DNA of 64,000 nucleotides from Sphingobacterium thalpophilum (GTDB lineage: Bacteria > Bacteroidota > Bacteroidia > Sphingobacteriales > Sphingobacteriaceae). Below, piece after piece: positions 56,118 to 64,000 of the stretch (the stretch's first letter is position 1; every line of letters begins with the position of its first letter). Under the pieces are notes generated by a model. That model did no database searches. It was not told the DNA's origin and saw only the letters and a program-made list of their open reading frames with translations. Location of the stretch: assembly GCF_901482695.1 (NCBI RefSeq), contig NZ_LR590484.1:992001-1056000 (forward strand), in the 5' to 3' direction. The position numbers and the translations under genes were made by a program.

Positions 56118-57101
56118 CTAATTCAATGGCATATCGAGTTCAGACCTAAAGTTACCCTGTTCATCCACCAGAAAGCTGACCGGCTGTTCGGGATTCTTGA
56201 TAATCTCAAACAATGTAAGGCCCCAAGGCTTCCAAAAATTCTCCAAAACCTGACCATAAGTTTTGTTCTGCCAGTGATCAAATATCGGTTTCATCGACAT
56301 GTCAGCTAATGGCATCGGTTCGACATAGACTTTCTGCGGAGTATTTAAGTAGGTGTAATCTGGCAGACGGTTGAATAAATAAGCAGAATAAAAGTACCGT
56401 GCACAAAGTTCTTCGAATTGGATAGGGTGTAGGATCTTGCCTTGGATTATTTTCAGGATGTCCTCGTGATAGATATTGTTGGTGGCATTGTCCTGAAGAC
56501 AGGCCACCACGGCGAAATCTTTCATCCGAATGGAAAAAATCAGGGTATTGATCTCGTCTCGGTACATAAACGTATCGGGAGCATTGTTCACAGGCACAAC
56601 AACCAAAGAGAAAGGCATCGTATTCTCAAATTCCATGGGTGTCACAAGCGACTGCAACATGGCATGCAGGTTTGTAAATCGTTGTGCCAAGGCCTGGGAA
56701 AAGTTCATATCCTCACCAGATGCCTGCTGTTGTCGGATCCCCGCCAGGATTTCGTTATAGACTACACCATACATTATTTTGGACATCCATTGAAACAGCA
56801 ATATCGGGTCAACGCGCCTAACGGCCTCATATCCCTGCCCGAATGCGTGTTCCACTACGCGTTCCATTTGTTCGATAGCCTCTGCTGCGGCTATGCAACA
56901 AGGAAGCTTCAAGGATTTATAGGTGACCAGATTCTCGTCCAGCATCTTAAAAGGCTTATCCTCCAACTGAAAAGATTTCATCATCCATACTGGGAAAACC
57001 TGAATAGATTCCTCCTGCGATTGAAGTTTATTGCCCGTCAAAAAACAAATATCTGACTCAAACTGAAATTGTCTGAATGGATTGTACAAAGTTGTCGCCA
57101 T
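56118..57101 (-). CDS. Unknown cytoplasmic protein with a short N-terminal Cys motif
   Basis: A 327-aa protein I do not recognise beyond a vague resemblance to Bacteroidota-specific proteins. It has no signal peptide or membrane segment. The first 40 residues hold ESDICFLTGNKLQ followed by QVFPVWMM, a layout that recalls the start of HNH-like Cys...Pro-x-Trp motifs, but no other HNH residues are seen, so no function is given. The start at 57101 is chosen because a CTTG-N19-TAACTTTG promoter ends at 57110; the frame upstream lies inside that promoter. It probably leads a three-gene unit with the TonB-like and SUFU genes. Confidence 0.7.
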   Translation of the reverse strand: MATTLYNPFRQFQFESDICFLTGNKLQSQEESIQVFPVWMMKSFQLEDKPFKMLDENLVTYKSLKLPCCIAAAEAIEQMERVVEHAFGQGYEAVRRVDPILLFQWMSKIMYGVVYNEILAGIRQQQASGEDMNFSQALAQRFTNLHAMLQSLVTPMEFENTMPFSLVVVPVNNAPDTFMYRDEINTLIFSIRMKDFAVVACLQDNATNNIYHEDILKIIQGKILHPIQFEELCARYFYSAYLFNRLPDYTYLNTPQKVYVEPMPLADMSMKPIFDHWQNKTYGQVLENFWKPWGLTLFEIIKNPEQPVSFLVDEQGNFRSELDMPLN

Positions 57102-57109
57102 AATGCCAG

Positions 57110-57140
57110 CAAAGTTAATACAAATCGAATAGGACACAAG
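57110..57140 (-). promoter_or_regulatory. Promoter of the unknown/TonB-like/SUFU cluster
   Basis: On the minus strand: CTTG (57140-57137), 19 bp, TAACTTTG (57117-57110), with the ATG 9 bases after the box. The leader would be only about 5 bases. Confidence 0.7.
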
Positions 57141-57227
57141 GTATGGATATTCTTATTACGCTATCTTGACCTGTTTATGGAATATATTTTATTTTCAGAA
57201 ATTTTGAAAATTCAGAACTAAGGATGG

Positions 57228-59339
57228 CTATCCCACGTTTACTTTAAAATTTTCAAATATCAGCGCTGCGTTCACGATGCTGCCGTCATTATTTTTCACG
57301 CCTTTAAATTCTGAAGTTTTTCCTTTTTCCAGGAGATTTTTCATCTCTTTTTCCTCCAGAAAAATTCCGTTTAGGGTTCGCCAGATCTTAAAGTCACAAC
57401 CACGGGCATAATGGTCGCATTGGGCCACACGGTCATACAGCTGAATGAGGCCTTTGTCACATTTTGGGCACTTTATTTTGCCTTTTTGTTGCGGCTTGAT
57501 CTCTTCTTGAGCCAATGAGATGCGTAAGGCCAGCAGCTCTTTGGTTATCTTCGCCGTATAATCTTTGATATGCTTCATAAACACATCGTAAGAAACCTTA
57601 TTGGCGCGCATTTCTTCGAGTTTCTGCTCCCATTTACCTGTCAGGGTCACCTTTGCAATCGAACGGTCCTTGACCAGCTGATAGACCGCTAATCCTTTTT
57701 CGGTGGGAATGAGCTTCTTTTTCTCGCGTTTGATATAATCGCGCTGAAAGAGTGTTTCTATAGTGGCGGCCCGTGTGGCCGGAGTTCCAAGCCCACAATC
57801 TTTCATGGCCTGACGCATTTCCTCATCTTCGATGTCCTTGCCAGAAGTCTCCATGGCTTTCAATAACGACGCTTCGGTATGAATTGGCCGCGCTTTGGTA
57901 AAACGTTCGGCAAGCTCGAGCGTCAGTATCTCCAACAGCTGTTCGGCCGACAATTTGGGGAGCTGCGCATTTTCATTGTCCTGGTCTTCGTTATTCTTAT
58001 CATCATCGGCCACCTCGATCTGTTCGGGCGAAAGACGCCAGCCGTATTGCTTGATCACGGTACCTTTCGCAATTAGTTCCACTCCCTGTGCATCGATGAT
58101 GACAGTGGTAATGTCTTTGATACATACATCAGAAAAGCTCTCCACCATACGCTTGGCAATCATATTGTAAATGTTCTGCTGCTCTTTGAGCAGGTGCCCC
58201 GGCTTCTCATCCGTTACCAACAAAGCATGGTGATCGGTAACTTTTTTGTCATCAACAGAGCGTTTATTCAGCTTAGCCCCGATCAAATTCCGCGCAATAG
58301 AGGCGATCGATTCCTCCGCAGTATCCGACAGATGCTGAAAGAGCTCTTCCATTTTCTCGAAGACATCCTCGCTGATGTAACGGGAGCCTGTCCGCGGATA
58401 GGTGATCACTTTTTTCTCATAGAGTGTCTGGGCAATACTTAGCGTCTGGTCGGCTGAATACCCATATTTTTTGTTCGCATCTTGCTGCAGAGAAGTCAGA
58501 TCAAAGAGCAAGGGCGGCTGTTCTTTTGTCTCTTTGGCTTCCACTCGGGCTACCCGTGCTGTAGATCCTACCGATAACCGCGCTATAGTCTCCTCCGCCA
58601 CATCTTTTTTATCGATCTTATTGGAGGTGGCTTTAAAATTGATATTATCCTTTTCAAAACCAGCCTGAATTTTGTAGAAAGCCTGTGGCTTAAAGTCTTT
58701 GTTTTCCAGATAACGCGCACAGATCATTGCCAAGGTCGGCGTCTGCACTCTTCCTAAGGATAGGAGTCCTTTATTACCCGCGGCGAGCGTAATGGCCTGG
58801 GTCGCGTTGATCCCGATCAGCCAGTCTGACTCCGACCTCGAACGCGCAGACATATATAAACTGTCGTACTCTGTTCCATCCTTTAAATTGGCGAAGCCCT
58901 CTTTGATCGCTTTGTCAGTCTGACTTGAAATCCAAAGGCGTTTAAAAGGCACTTTTGAACCTAAAAAATAATAGATATTTCGAAAGATAAGTTCGCCTTC
59001 CCGTCCCGCATCCGTCGCCACAATAATTTCTTCCGCTTGGTCCAATAGTGATTTGATTGTATTCAGTTGCTTGACAGCTCCTGCATCATCGATTTGTTTT
59101 CCGTCTTTTTTGACTTTTTTTGACTCGAGTTTAAAGGTTGCCGGTATAATCGGCAAGTTGGAAATAGTCCAGCTGTTGTAACCGTAGGCCTGAGGTGTAC
59201 ACAACTGCACCAAATGCCCAAAAGCATAAGTAAAAGCATAACCATTTCCGGCGATATAACCATCCTTAACTTCTTTTGCTCCCATCACCCGCGCCAGATC
59301 CCGTGCTACGGATGGCTTTTCAGCTATTACAACTTTCAT
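57228..59339 (-). CDS. topB: DNA topoisomerase III
   Basis: A 703-aa type IA topoisomerase that relaxes and decatenates DNA. The Toprim domain opens MKVVIAEKPSVARDLA and contains EEIIVATDAGREGELIFR. The active-site residue is Tyr314 in VITYPRTGSRYIS. The C-terminus carries a zinc-finger-like CPKCDKGLIQLYDRVAQCDHYARGC and then a FKIWRTLNG topoisomerase C-terminal repeat. The length suits TopB of the plasmid-and-chromosome type. Just upstream of its start lies a tandem 14-bp direct repeat (59345-59372). No mobile-element genes flank it, so there is no sign that it belongs to a conjugative element. Confidence 0.93.
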   Translation of the reverse strand: MKVVIAEKPSVARDLARVMGAKEVKDGYIAGNGYAFTYAFGHLVQLCTPQAYGYNSWTISNLPIIPATFKLESKKVKKDGKQIDDAGAVKQLNTIKSLLDQAEEIIVATDAGREGELIFRNIYYFLGSKVPFKRLWISSQTDKAIKEGFANLKDGTEYDSLYMSARSRSESDWLIGINATQAITLAAGNKGLLSLGRVQTPTLAMICARYLENKDFKPQAFYKIQAGFEKDNINFKATSNKIDKKDVAEETIARLSVGSTARVARVEAKETKEQPPLLFDLTSLQQDANKKYGYSADQTLSIAQTLYEKKVITYPRTGSRYISEDVFEKMEELFQHLSDTAEESIASIARNLIGAKLNKRSVDDKKVTDHHALLVTDEKPGHLLKEQQNIYNMIAKRMVESFSDVCIKDITTVIIDAQGVELIAKGTVIKQYGWRLSPEQIEVADDDKNNEDQDNENAQLPKLSAEQLLEILTLELAERFTKARPIHTEASLLKAMETSGKDIEDEEMRQAMKDCGLGTPATRAATIETLFQRDYIKREKKKLIPTEKGLAVYQLVKDRSIAKVTLTGKWEQKLEEMRANKVSYDVFMKHIKDYTAKITKELLALRISLAQEEIKPQQKGKIKCPKCDKGLIQLYDRVAQCDHYARGCDFKIWRTLNGIFLEEKEMKNLLEKGKTSEFKGVKNNDGSIVNAALIFENFKVNVG

Positions 59340-59344
59340 TTTAA

Positions 59345-59372
59345 CGTATTGAGATTTGCGTATTGAAATTTG
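59345..59372. repeat. Tandem 14-bp direct repeat upstream of topB
   Basis: CGTATTGAGATTTG followed without a gap by CGTATTGAAATTTG (one mismatch), 6-33 bases before the topB start codon. Confidence 0.75.
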
Positions 59373-59494
59373 ACACTACTTGTACAAGCCTTTGGCCCAC
59401 CTGATATTTTCCATTTTACTGTGGTGAAATCACACCAAACTTAACATGTCTTCACTCTTTTGACCGTTAAGATCCTCAGCTGACAGGTCCAAGT

Positions 59495-60853
59495 TTATTC
59501 AATACTCGGAATCGTGATTCCTTTGATTTTCCGATAAAGTTCGATCGCATATACATCCGTCATCCCGGAAACAAAATCCAGGACACAGCGTATTTTGGAA
59601 TAAGAATCCTCTTTATCTGTATAAAACTGCTCCGGTATCAAAGCAACCAGCTTTTTGTCATAATTATTTTTATTCTTTTTTAGATACGCGGGAACAAACT
59701 CCTTGAGTAATGCATCCATTACGCGGTAGCCGGCTATCTCTATCTGGACCACCGTCGGCGCATTGTAGATCTTTTCAATGGAAATTTTCGAAATTTTGTT
59801 CATCTGTCTGACGATATCTTCATCAAGCGCGTCCATCAAGGCGGAAGAAAACGTGCCGGACAAGAACTTATCCTGTTCGCGGACAAAGACATCCACACAG
59901 CCTTTTATCAAGGTATTAATTGCTTTGGCGCGCAACAGGGCGACACGGCTCGGTGTATCTAGCAAACTATCCAGACGTTCCCGTAGATTTTCAGAACCAC
60001 AAAGGGGAAGCAAAAGTTCCTCAACTTCCTGATAAGACAAGATTTTGAGATGATGCGCATCCTCCAGATCAATAATATTATAACAAATATCATCTGCTGC
60101 TTCAACCAGATAGACCAAAGGATGTCTAAGGTATCCGCGGGGATTGGAGGGATCCCTCAACAAGCCTAATTCATTGGCGATCTGCTCAAATGCTTTTTGT
60201 TCTTCTGTAAAGAAACCATACTTTTTGCGGTGATGGCTTTTTTTGACATGGCCGTCAATAGCCAGACAAGGATATTTTACGATAGACGCCAAGGAGGTAT
60301 AAGTCAATGCAAACCCTTTAGGGTCCTTTCCTTGGAAAGCGTGTGTCAAAATCCGCAGGGCATTGGCATTTCCTTCGAAGTGTGTCAGATCGGCCCATTC
60401 TTCAGCGGTCACCTGATCTTGGTATTTTCGTCCATCACCATCGGTGAAGTAGGTGGAAATAGCCGACTCCCCTGAATGCCCGAAGGCAGGGTTCCCAAGG
60501 TCATGGGAAAGACAAGCAGCTGAAATAATATTTCCTACTTCCTGCAGGTAGGGATATGCCGTATCGATAGCCGGGTTCTGTTCTTTGAGCTGTGCATAAA
60601 ACATGCGTCCAAGGGAACGGCCGACACTCGCAACTTCTAAGCTATGCGTCAGTCTATTGTGTACAAACACTGCTCCCGGAAGCGGAAAGACCTGCGTCTT
60701 ATTCTGTAATCTTCGAAATGGCGATGAAAAAATCAGACGGTCATAATCCCGTTGAAATTCCGACCGGGCTACCAGATGGTTCTCCACCGTCCTATCTTCA
60801 TAACCCCAGCGTTTTGCAGAAAGCAAATCTTTCCAGTTCATTTTTTCAGACAT
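59495..60853 (-). CDS. dgt: dNTP triphosphohydrolase (dGTPase type)
   Basis: A 452-aa HD-domain enzyme that hydrolyses dNTP (dGTP in the type enzyme) to the nucleoside and triphosphate. The metal-binding motif is present as NRLTHSLEVASVG (His), CLSHDLGNPAFGHSGE (His-Asp) and YLVEAADDICYNIIDLEDA (Asp). The N-terminal RSEFQRDYDRLIFSSPFRRLQNKTQVFPL signature is typical. The start at ATG 60853 is preferred (ATG 60841 is an alternative), since TATCTTTG, a -7 promoter box, ends at 60858; the ORF extends to 60901, but that stretch is the promoter. The transcript would be leaderless or nearly so. Confidence 0.9.
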   Translation of the reverse strand: MSEKMNWKDLLSAKRWGYEDRTVENHLVARSEFQRDYDRLIFSSPFRRLQNKTQVFPLPGAVFVHNRLTHSLEVASVGRSLGRMFYAQLKEQNPAIDTAYPYLQEVGNIISAACLSHDLGNPAFGHSGESAISTYFTDGDGRKYQDQVTAEEWADLTHFEGNANALRILTHAFQGKDPKGFALTYTSLASIVKYPCLAIDGHVKKSHHRKKYGFFTEEQKAFEQIANELGLLRDPSNPRGYLRHPLVYLVEAADDICYNIIDLEDAHHLKILSYQEVEELLLPLCGSENLRERLDSLLDTPSRVALLRAKAINTLIKGCVDVFVREQDKFLSGTFSSALMDALDEDIVRQMNKISKISIEKIYNAPTVVQIEIAGYRVMDALLKEFVPAYLKKNKNNYDKKLVALIPEQFYTDKEDSYSKIRCVLDFVSGMTDVYAIELYRKIKGITIPSIE

Positions 60854-60857
60854 AGCG

Positions 60858-60865
60858 CAAAGATA
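60858..60865 (-). promoter_or_regulatory. -7 promoter box next to the dgt start codon
   Basis: TATCTTTG on the minus strand, ending 5 bases before ATG 60853; -33 region A/T-rich and weak. Confidence 0.55.
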
Positions 60866-60963
60866 GGAAAAGTAAAAATTAAAAAGATGGAATCTTGTCA
60901 CTCATGCCTCCATACTCCATACTAATTCCGTATCTTTAATTCCCAATACCAATAGAAACGGTC

Positions 60964-62022
60964 ATGACAAAATATCAATCACTTATACCAAAACACTTTG
61001 ATGCTACGATCGAGGGGAAGAATACCCATTTACTTTTATTGAAGAATGAAGGAGGTATGCAGGTGCTCCTCACCGACTACGGCGCGCGTATCGTAAGTAT
61101 TTTAGTCCCTGATAAAAACGGCAATTTAGTGGATGTAGCACTTGGATTTGATTCCATACAGGGCTATTTAGCCTCAGATGAAAAATATCATGGTTGTACA
61201 GCCGGACGCTTTGCAAACCGTATCGCAAACGGCAAATTCGAACTTAACAATAGATCCTATACGCTCCCGCAAAATAATGGCCCAAACTGCCTGCATGGTG
61301 GCATTTCGGGGTTCCATGACAAAGTATGGGACCGTCGGGTCACCTATCAATCTCATGTTGAATTCTATTATGTCTCTCCTGATGGTGAAGAGGGTTTTCC
61401 CGGAAATGTAAAGGTAATGGTTTCCTATACACTCACCCGAAATAATGAAATTATCATTAAGTATCATGCGCAGTCCGACGCCGACACACATGTCAACCTG
61501 ACCAACCATACCTACTTCAACCTTGATGGGGAAGGCAACGGGGATGTGCTACAGCACATACTGCAGATCAATTCAGATGAAGTTCTATTTGTTGATGAGA
61601 ACCAAATCCCCAATGCAATCGTTCCAGTTGACGGAACAGCTTTTGACTTCCGGATTCCAAAAAAAATTGTCCAGGATATCACAGCGAACGATGAACAGCT
61701 TATTGCAGCAAAAGGGTATGATCACTGCTATGTTAATAATAAACCTATTTCGCAGCCTTGTGCCACCGCGTATTCCAAAAATACGGGGATACAGCTGGAC
61801 GTGTTTACGACCGAGCCGGGCGTGCAACTATATACCGCCAATTGGATGACTGGCAACGATATTGGCAAAAGCGGAAAAAAATATCTGCCTTACGCCGGCT
61901 TCTGTTTGGAAACCCAGCATTTTCCGGACAGCCCTAATCAGGCGGAATTTCCTTCGACTCTGTTACGGGCCGGCGAATCCTTTGATTCGGAAACACACTT
62001 TAAATTTTCCATCAAAAAATAA
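60964..62022 (+). CDS. galM: Aldose 1-epimerase (galactose mutarotase)
   Basis: A 352-aa GalM-type mutarotase that interconverts alpha- and beta-anomers of aldoses. The catalytic acid and base are His182 in NLTNHTYFNL and Glu316 in FCLETQHFPDSPNQ; the NGPNCLHGG segment with its conserved His is also present. No signal peptide, so it is cytoplasmic. The stop codon is included in a 26-bp terminator stem. No other galactose genes are adjacent, though a GH2 beta-galactosidase lies about 41 kb upstream in the window. Confidence 0.93.
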   Translation: MTKYQSLIPKHFDATIEGKNTHLLLLKNEGGMQVLLTDYGARIVSILVPDKNGNLVDVALGFDSIQGYLASDEKYHGCTAGRFANRIANGKFELNNRSYTLPQNNGPNCLHGGISGFHDKVWDRRVTYQSHVEFYYVSPDGEEGFPGNVKVMVSYTLTRNNEIIIKYHAQSDADTHVNLTNHTYFNLDGEGNGDVLQHILQINSDEVLFVDENQIPNAIVPVDGTAFDFRIPKKIVQDITANDEQLIAAKGYDHCYVNNKPISQPCATAYSKNTGIQLDVFTTEPGVQLYTANWMTGNDIGKSGKKYLPYAGFCLETQHFPDSPNQAEFPSTLLRAGESFDSETHFKFSIKK

Positions 62023-62076
62023 TAACAGAAAAAACGGCGAACGAGAAGTATCTCGTTCGCCGTTTTTTCTGTTATT
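62021..62076. terminator. Very long bidirectional terminator between galM and argH
   Basis: A perfect 26-bp stem (arms 62021-62046 and 62051-62076) with an AGTA loop and internal A6/T6 tracts. It begins inside the galM stop codon and ends 11 bases before the argH stop, so it serves both convergent genes. Confidence 0.95.
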
Positions 62077-62086
62077 CCAATATACT

Positions 62087-63418
62087 TTATTTTAACAGCT
62101 CATCTATGGCCTGTTCCACCTTTTCGAATTCAAAAGTGGCTTTTACCTGCTGAAACATGCGTTGGATCTGATCATTGCAGAGATTGTCTATGCTGCCTTC
62201 ATGGGTATGGTTGACTTCCTTGGACGGTTTAAAACGGCCTGCCTCTATATCGATACCGATTGTCCTGTAAGCTTCCCGAAAAGGCACTCCTTTAAGCACC
62301 TCATTATTGACCACTTCTACCGAAAACAGGTAATCGTACTTCGGATCATCGAGCACATTTTCTTTTACCGAGATATTTTCAAGCATGAAGGTCGCGATCT
62401 CCAGACAGTCCTTCAATGATGTAAATGCTGGAAAAAGATTTTCTTTCAGCAGCTGCAGATCTCTGTGGTAACCCGATGGCAGATTTGTGGTCATCAGCGC
62501 AATCTCATTGGGCAGTGCCTGAATTTTATTACAGCGCGAACGGATTAGTTCAAAGACATCTGGATTCTTCTTATGTGGCATAATACTGGATCCTGTCGTC
62601 AAATGAGCTGGAAAAGAGATAAAACCGAAATTCTGATTGATATACAAGCATACATCCATGGCAAATTTTGCCAAGGTAGCAGCTATAGCACTCATTCCTT
62701 GTGCCAGGATACGCTCCGTCTTGCCTCTTCCCATCTGTGCGTAAACCACATTGTAATTGAGATCTTCAAATCCCAACAACTGTGTGGTCATGGTTCGATT
62801 TAATGGAAATGACGAACCATACCCTGCCGCGGAACCCAAAGGATTTTTATTGCACACCTTCCATGCCGCACGCATCATTTCAAGATCATCAACCAAACTT
62901 TCCGCATATGCACCAAACCAAAGTCCAAAAGATGACGGCATGGCGATCTGCAGATGTGTATATCCAGGGATCAGGATATGTTTGTAGCGTTCACTCAGTT
63001 GTACGAGGATATTAAAAAAAGCCTCTGTGTGCTGAATGATCTGCTGGATCTCCGAACGGAAATACAATTTTAGGTCGACCAATACCTGGTCATTGCGCGA
63101 CCTTCCTGAATGTATCTTTTTGCCGGCCTCACCAATACGTTGCGTCAGCAACATCTCCACCTGCGAATGGACATCTTCCACAGAGCTTTCAATCTGGAAA
63201 TTACCTGCCTGAATATCTTTATAGATATTCTTCAATTCTTTCTGTACGACATCAAGATCTGCGTCTGTCATCAGGTCGATGCTATTCAACATCCGCGTAT
63301 GCGCCAATGAGCCCAAGACATCAGCGGCTGCCAACTGCAGGTCCATCTCCCGGTCGTTGCCGACAGTAAATGATTCAACAAAGGAATCAACATCTATATT
63401 TTTTTGCCAGATTTTCAT
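62087..63418 (-). CDS. argH: Argininosuccinate lyase
   Basis: A 443-aa enzyme of the fumarase/aspartase superfamily that splits argininosuccinate to arginine and fumarate. The superfamily signature GSSIMPHKKNPD lies at about residue 273-284 and the HSGRSRNDQVLVDLKLYFR and PGYTHLQIAMPSSFG blocks bind substrate. The N-terminus is short (opening MKIWQKNIDVDSFVESFTVGND) compared with about 457-460 in E. coli, a small difference. Other arg genes are not in the window. A TATTTTTG box at 63569-63562 is a possible distant -7 element with an A/T-rich region in between. Confidence 0.95.
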   Translation of the reverse strand: MKIWQKNIDVDSFVESFTVGNDREMDLQLAAADVLGSLAHTRMLNSIDLMTDADLDVVQKELKNIYKDIQAGNFQIESSVEDVHSQVEMLLTQRIGEAGKKIHSGRSRNDQVLVDLKLYFRSEIQQIIQHTEAFFNILVQLSERYKHILIPGYTHLQIAMPSSFGLWFGAYAESLVDDLEMMRAAWKVCNKNPLGSAAGYGSSFPLNRTMTTQLLGFEDLNYNVVYAQMGRGKTERILAQGMSAIAATLAKFAMDVCLYINQNFGFISFPAHLTTGSSIMPHKKNPDVFELIRSRCNKIQALPNEIALMTTNLPSGYHRDLQLLKENLFPAFTSLKDCLEIATFMLENISVKENVLDDPKYDYLFSVEVVNNEVLKGVPFREAYRTIGIDIEAGRFKPSKEVNHTHEGSIDNLCNDQIQRMFQQVKATFEFEKVEQAIDELLK

Positions 63419-63750
63419 TGCTACAAATTGTTTATTATGGATAATGAAGTTGCCATGAACCAGTTGTTTAGCGTTGATTGAAGATCATGTAAATTTCATT
63501 AGTAACCTATTCTGGCTAATAATGCTCCTTGCGATATTGACATCAGATCTTATTAGCCTTGCAAAAATACCAATTGCAAATGGTTATATCAATGGCCTGA
63601 TCGGAGACGTTCAAGATTATATGAACACTCAAAAACAGATTTTCACGCTGAACTCACGAGCCGTTACAAAAAAAATAAAATGTTAAAAGTTTGTTAAATC
63701 GCAATAAACACACATTATAAGTAACCACTCACTTTATTTTTAAATCTTAT
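63419..63750. other. Intergenic region upstream of argH
   Basis: A/T-rich with no credible gene. A TTG-started 70-codon + frame at 63474-63686 shows no family features. It contains the weak argH promoter candidate. Confidence 0.4.
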
Positions 63751-63960
63751 TTTGTCAGTTTTTTAAGTATTCCTATGTTTGTAGTGTAAGGGAGATGAAA
63801 AATTAAAAGCGGATAAGGTTAGTAAATACTTACCACTTTAAATACACCGAATTTTAAAACCAAATATGATAGACCTCAACGTCTTAAAACTTGTAAGAAA
63901 TTACCTAACCAATTGTGAATCGAAATTTAAAGGCACATCAAACCAAGATGTGCCTTTTTT
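63751..63960 (+). ncRNA. Candidate small RNA or attenuated leader at the window edge
   Basis: A perfect promoter (TTTG at 63751-63754, 19 bp, TATGTTTG at 63774-63781) is followed about 150 bases later by a strong terminator: stem AAAGGCACATC/GATGTGCCTTT, 6-base loop, T6, ending at 63960. The expected transcript runs from about 63785 to 63960, roughly 175 bases. An ATG frame from 63866 runs through the terminator off the window end (45 codons visible, no family resemblance). It may be an independent small RNA, or the leader and attenuator of a gene beyond the window. No known RNA family was recognised. Confidence 0.5.
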
Positions 63961-64000
63961 CGTGTCCTGCCCCGGCGCGACAAGGAGGATAGCTTATTCT

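Noticed and set aside
57228..59339. topB as a marker of a conjugative or integrative element
   Set aside because: No relaxase, conjugation, integrase or attachment-site sequences are found nearby, and neighbours are housekeeping genes.
63474..63686. A 70-codon TTG-started + frame with a hydrophobic start
   Set aside because: The hydrophobic look comes from A/T-rich DNA; it lies in the argH promoter region with no support.
63866..64000. An ATG frame running off the right edge (45 codons visible)
   Set aside because: It runs through a strong terminator and resembles no family; it is kept only as an alternative reading of the small-RNA candidate.

Overview
The window is a stretch of Bacteroidota chromosome, most like Sphingobacteriaceae (Sphingobacterium/Pedobacter-like). 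I base this on family content (DUF2480, DUF3108, DUF3109, a PpiD-like foldase, a CarB without its regulatory domain, large GH2/GH20/GH109-type glycosidases, bacilliredoxin) and on repeated promoters of the Bacteroidota type (TTTG, about 19 bp, TAnnTTTG) rather than E. coli-type boxes. Starts lack consistent Shine-Dalgarno sequences although the 16S anti-SD is intact. No phage, insertion sequence, CRISPR array or plasmid gene was seen. Species cannot be fixed without a 16S search.

Layout. 0-9.8 kb, mostly + strand: envelope and housekeeping genes (lptC, PpiD-like foldase, DUF2480, DUF3108, DUF3109, polyprenyl synthase, TerC, C1 peptidase, thioredoxin-TPR protein). 9.8-15.6 kb: prolyl oligopeptidase on -, then lpxH, a Crp/Fnr regulator, an SMR exporter, prfA and four identical tRNA-Asp genes. 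15.7-22.7 kb: a 1353-aa GH2 beta-galactosidase, a sigma factor paired with a membrane trypsin-like protease that has an anti-sigma-like N-terminus, and a 1-Cys peroxiredoxin. 23-29 kb: acyl-CoA dehydrogenase, proB-proA-unknown operon, uvrB. 29.4-35.3 kb: upp, YkuK-like protein, pnuC-nadR-type kinase pair, bacilliredoxin, lipoprotein amidohydrolase, lipA. 35.4-43.3 kb: GH20 hexosaminidase, carB, and a GH109-type Gfo/Idh protein followed by an FGE-type (SUMF1) protein. 44.0-49.1 kb: a complete rRNA operon on - (16S, tRNA-Ile, tRNA-Ala, 23S, 5S) with two tandem promoters and a G+C-rich non-coding region upstream. 50.6-54.7 kb: a divergent lysine-degradation locus. 54.8-64 kb: SUFU-domain, TonB-like and unknown proteins, topB, dgt, galM, argH, and at the right edge a promoter-terminator unit without a convincing gene, a small-RNA or attenuator candidate.

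Genes that work together: lysine 6-aminotransferase, the ALDH7-type dehydrogenase and the glutaryl-CoA-dehydrogenase-like enzyme form a lysine-to-glutaryl-CoA route. PnuC and the NadR-type kinase import and trap nicotinamide riboside. ProB and ProA make the proline precursor. The sigma factor and membrane protease look like a signalling pair. The Crp/Fnr regulator, a palindrome at its stop codon and the SMR exporter look like a local regulatory unit.

The least explained elements are the sigma/anti-sigma-protease pair, the orphan transcript at the right edge, the boxA-like signal inside the tRNA-Asp array, several promoters that sit almost on the start codon, and the G+C-rich, repeat-bearing region upstream of the rRNA operon. 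I found no obvious new multi-gene defence or biosynthetic system.
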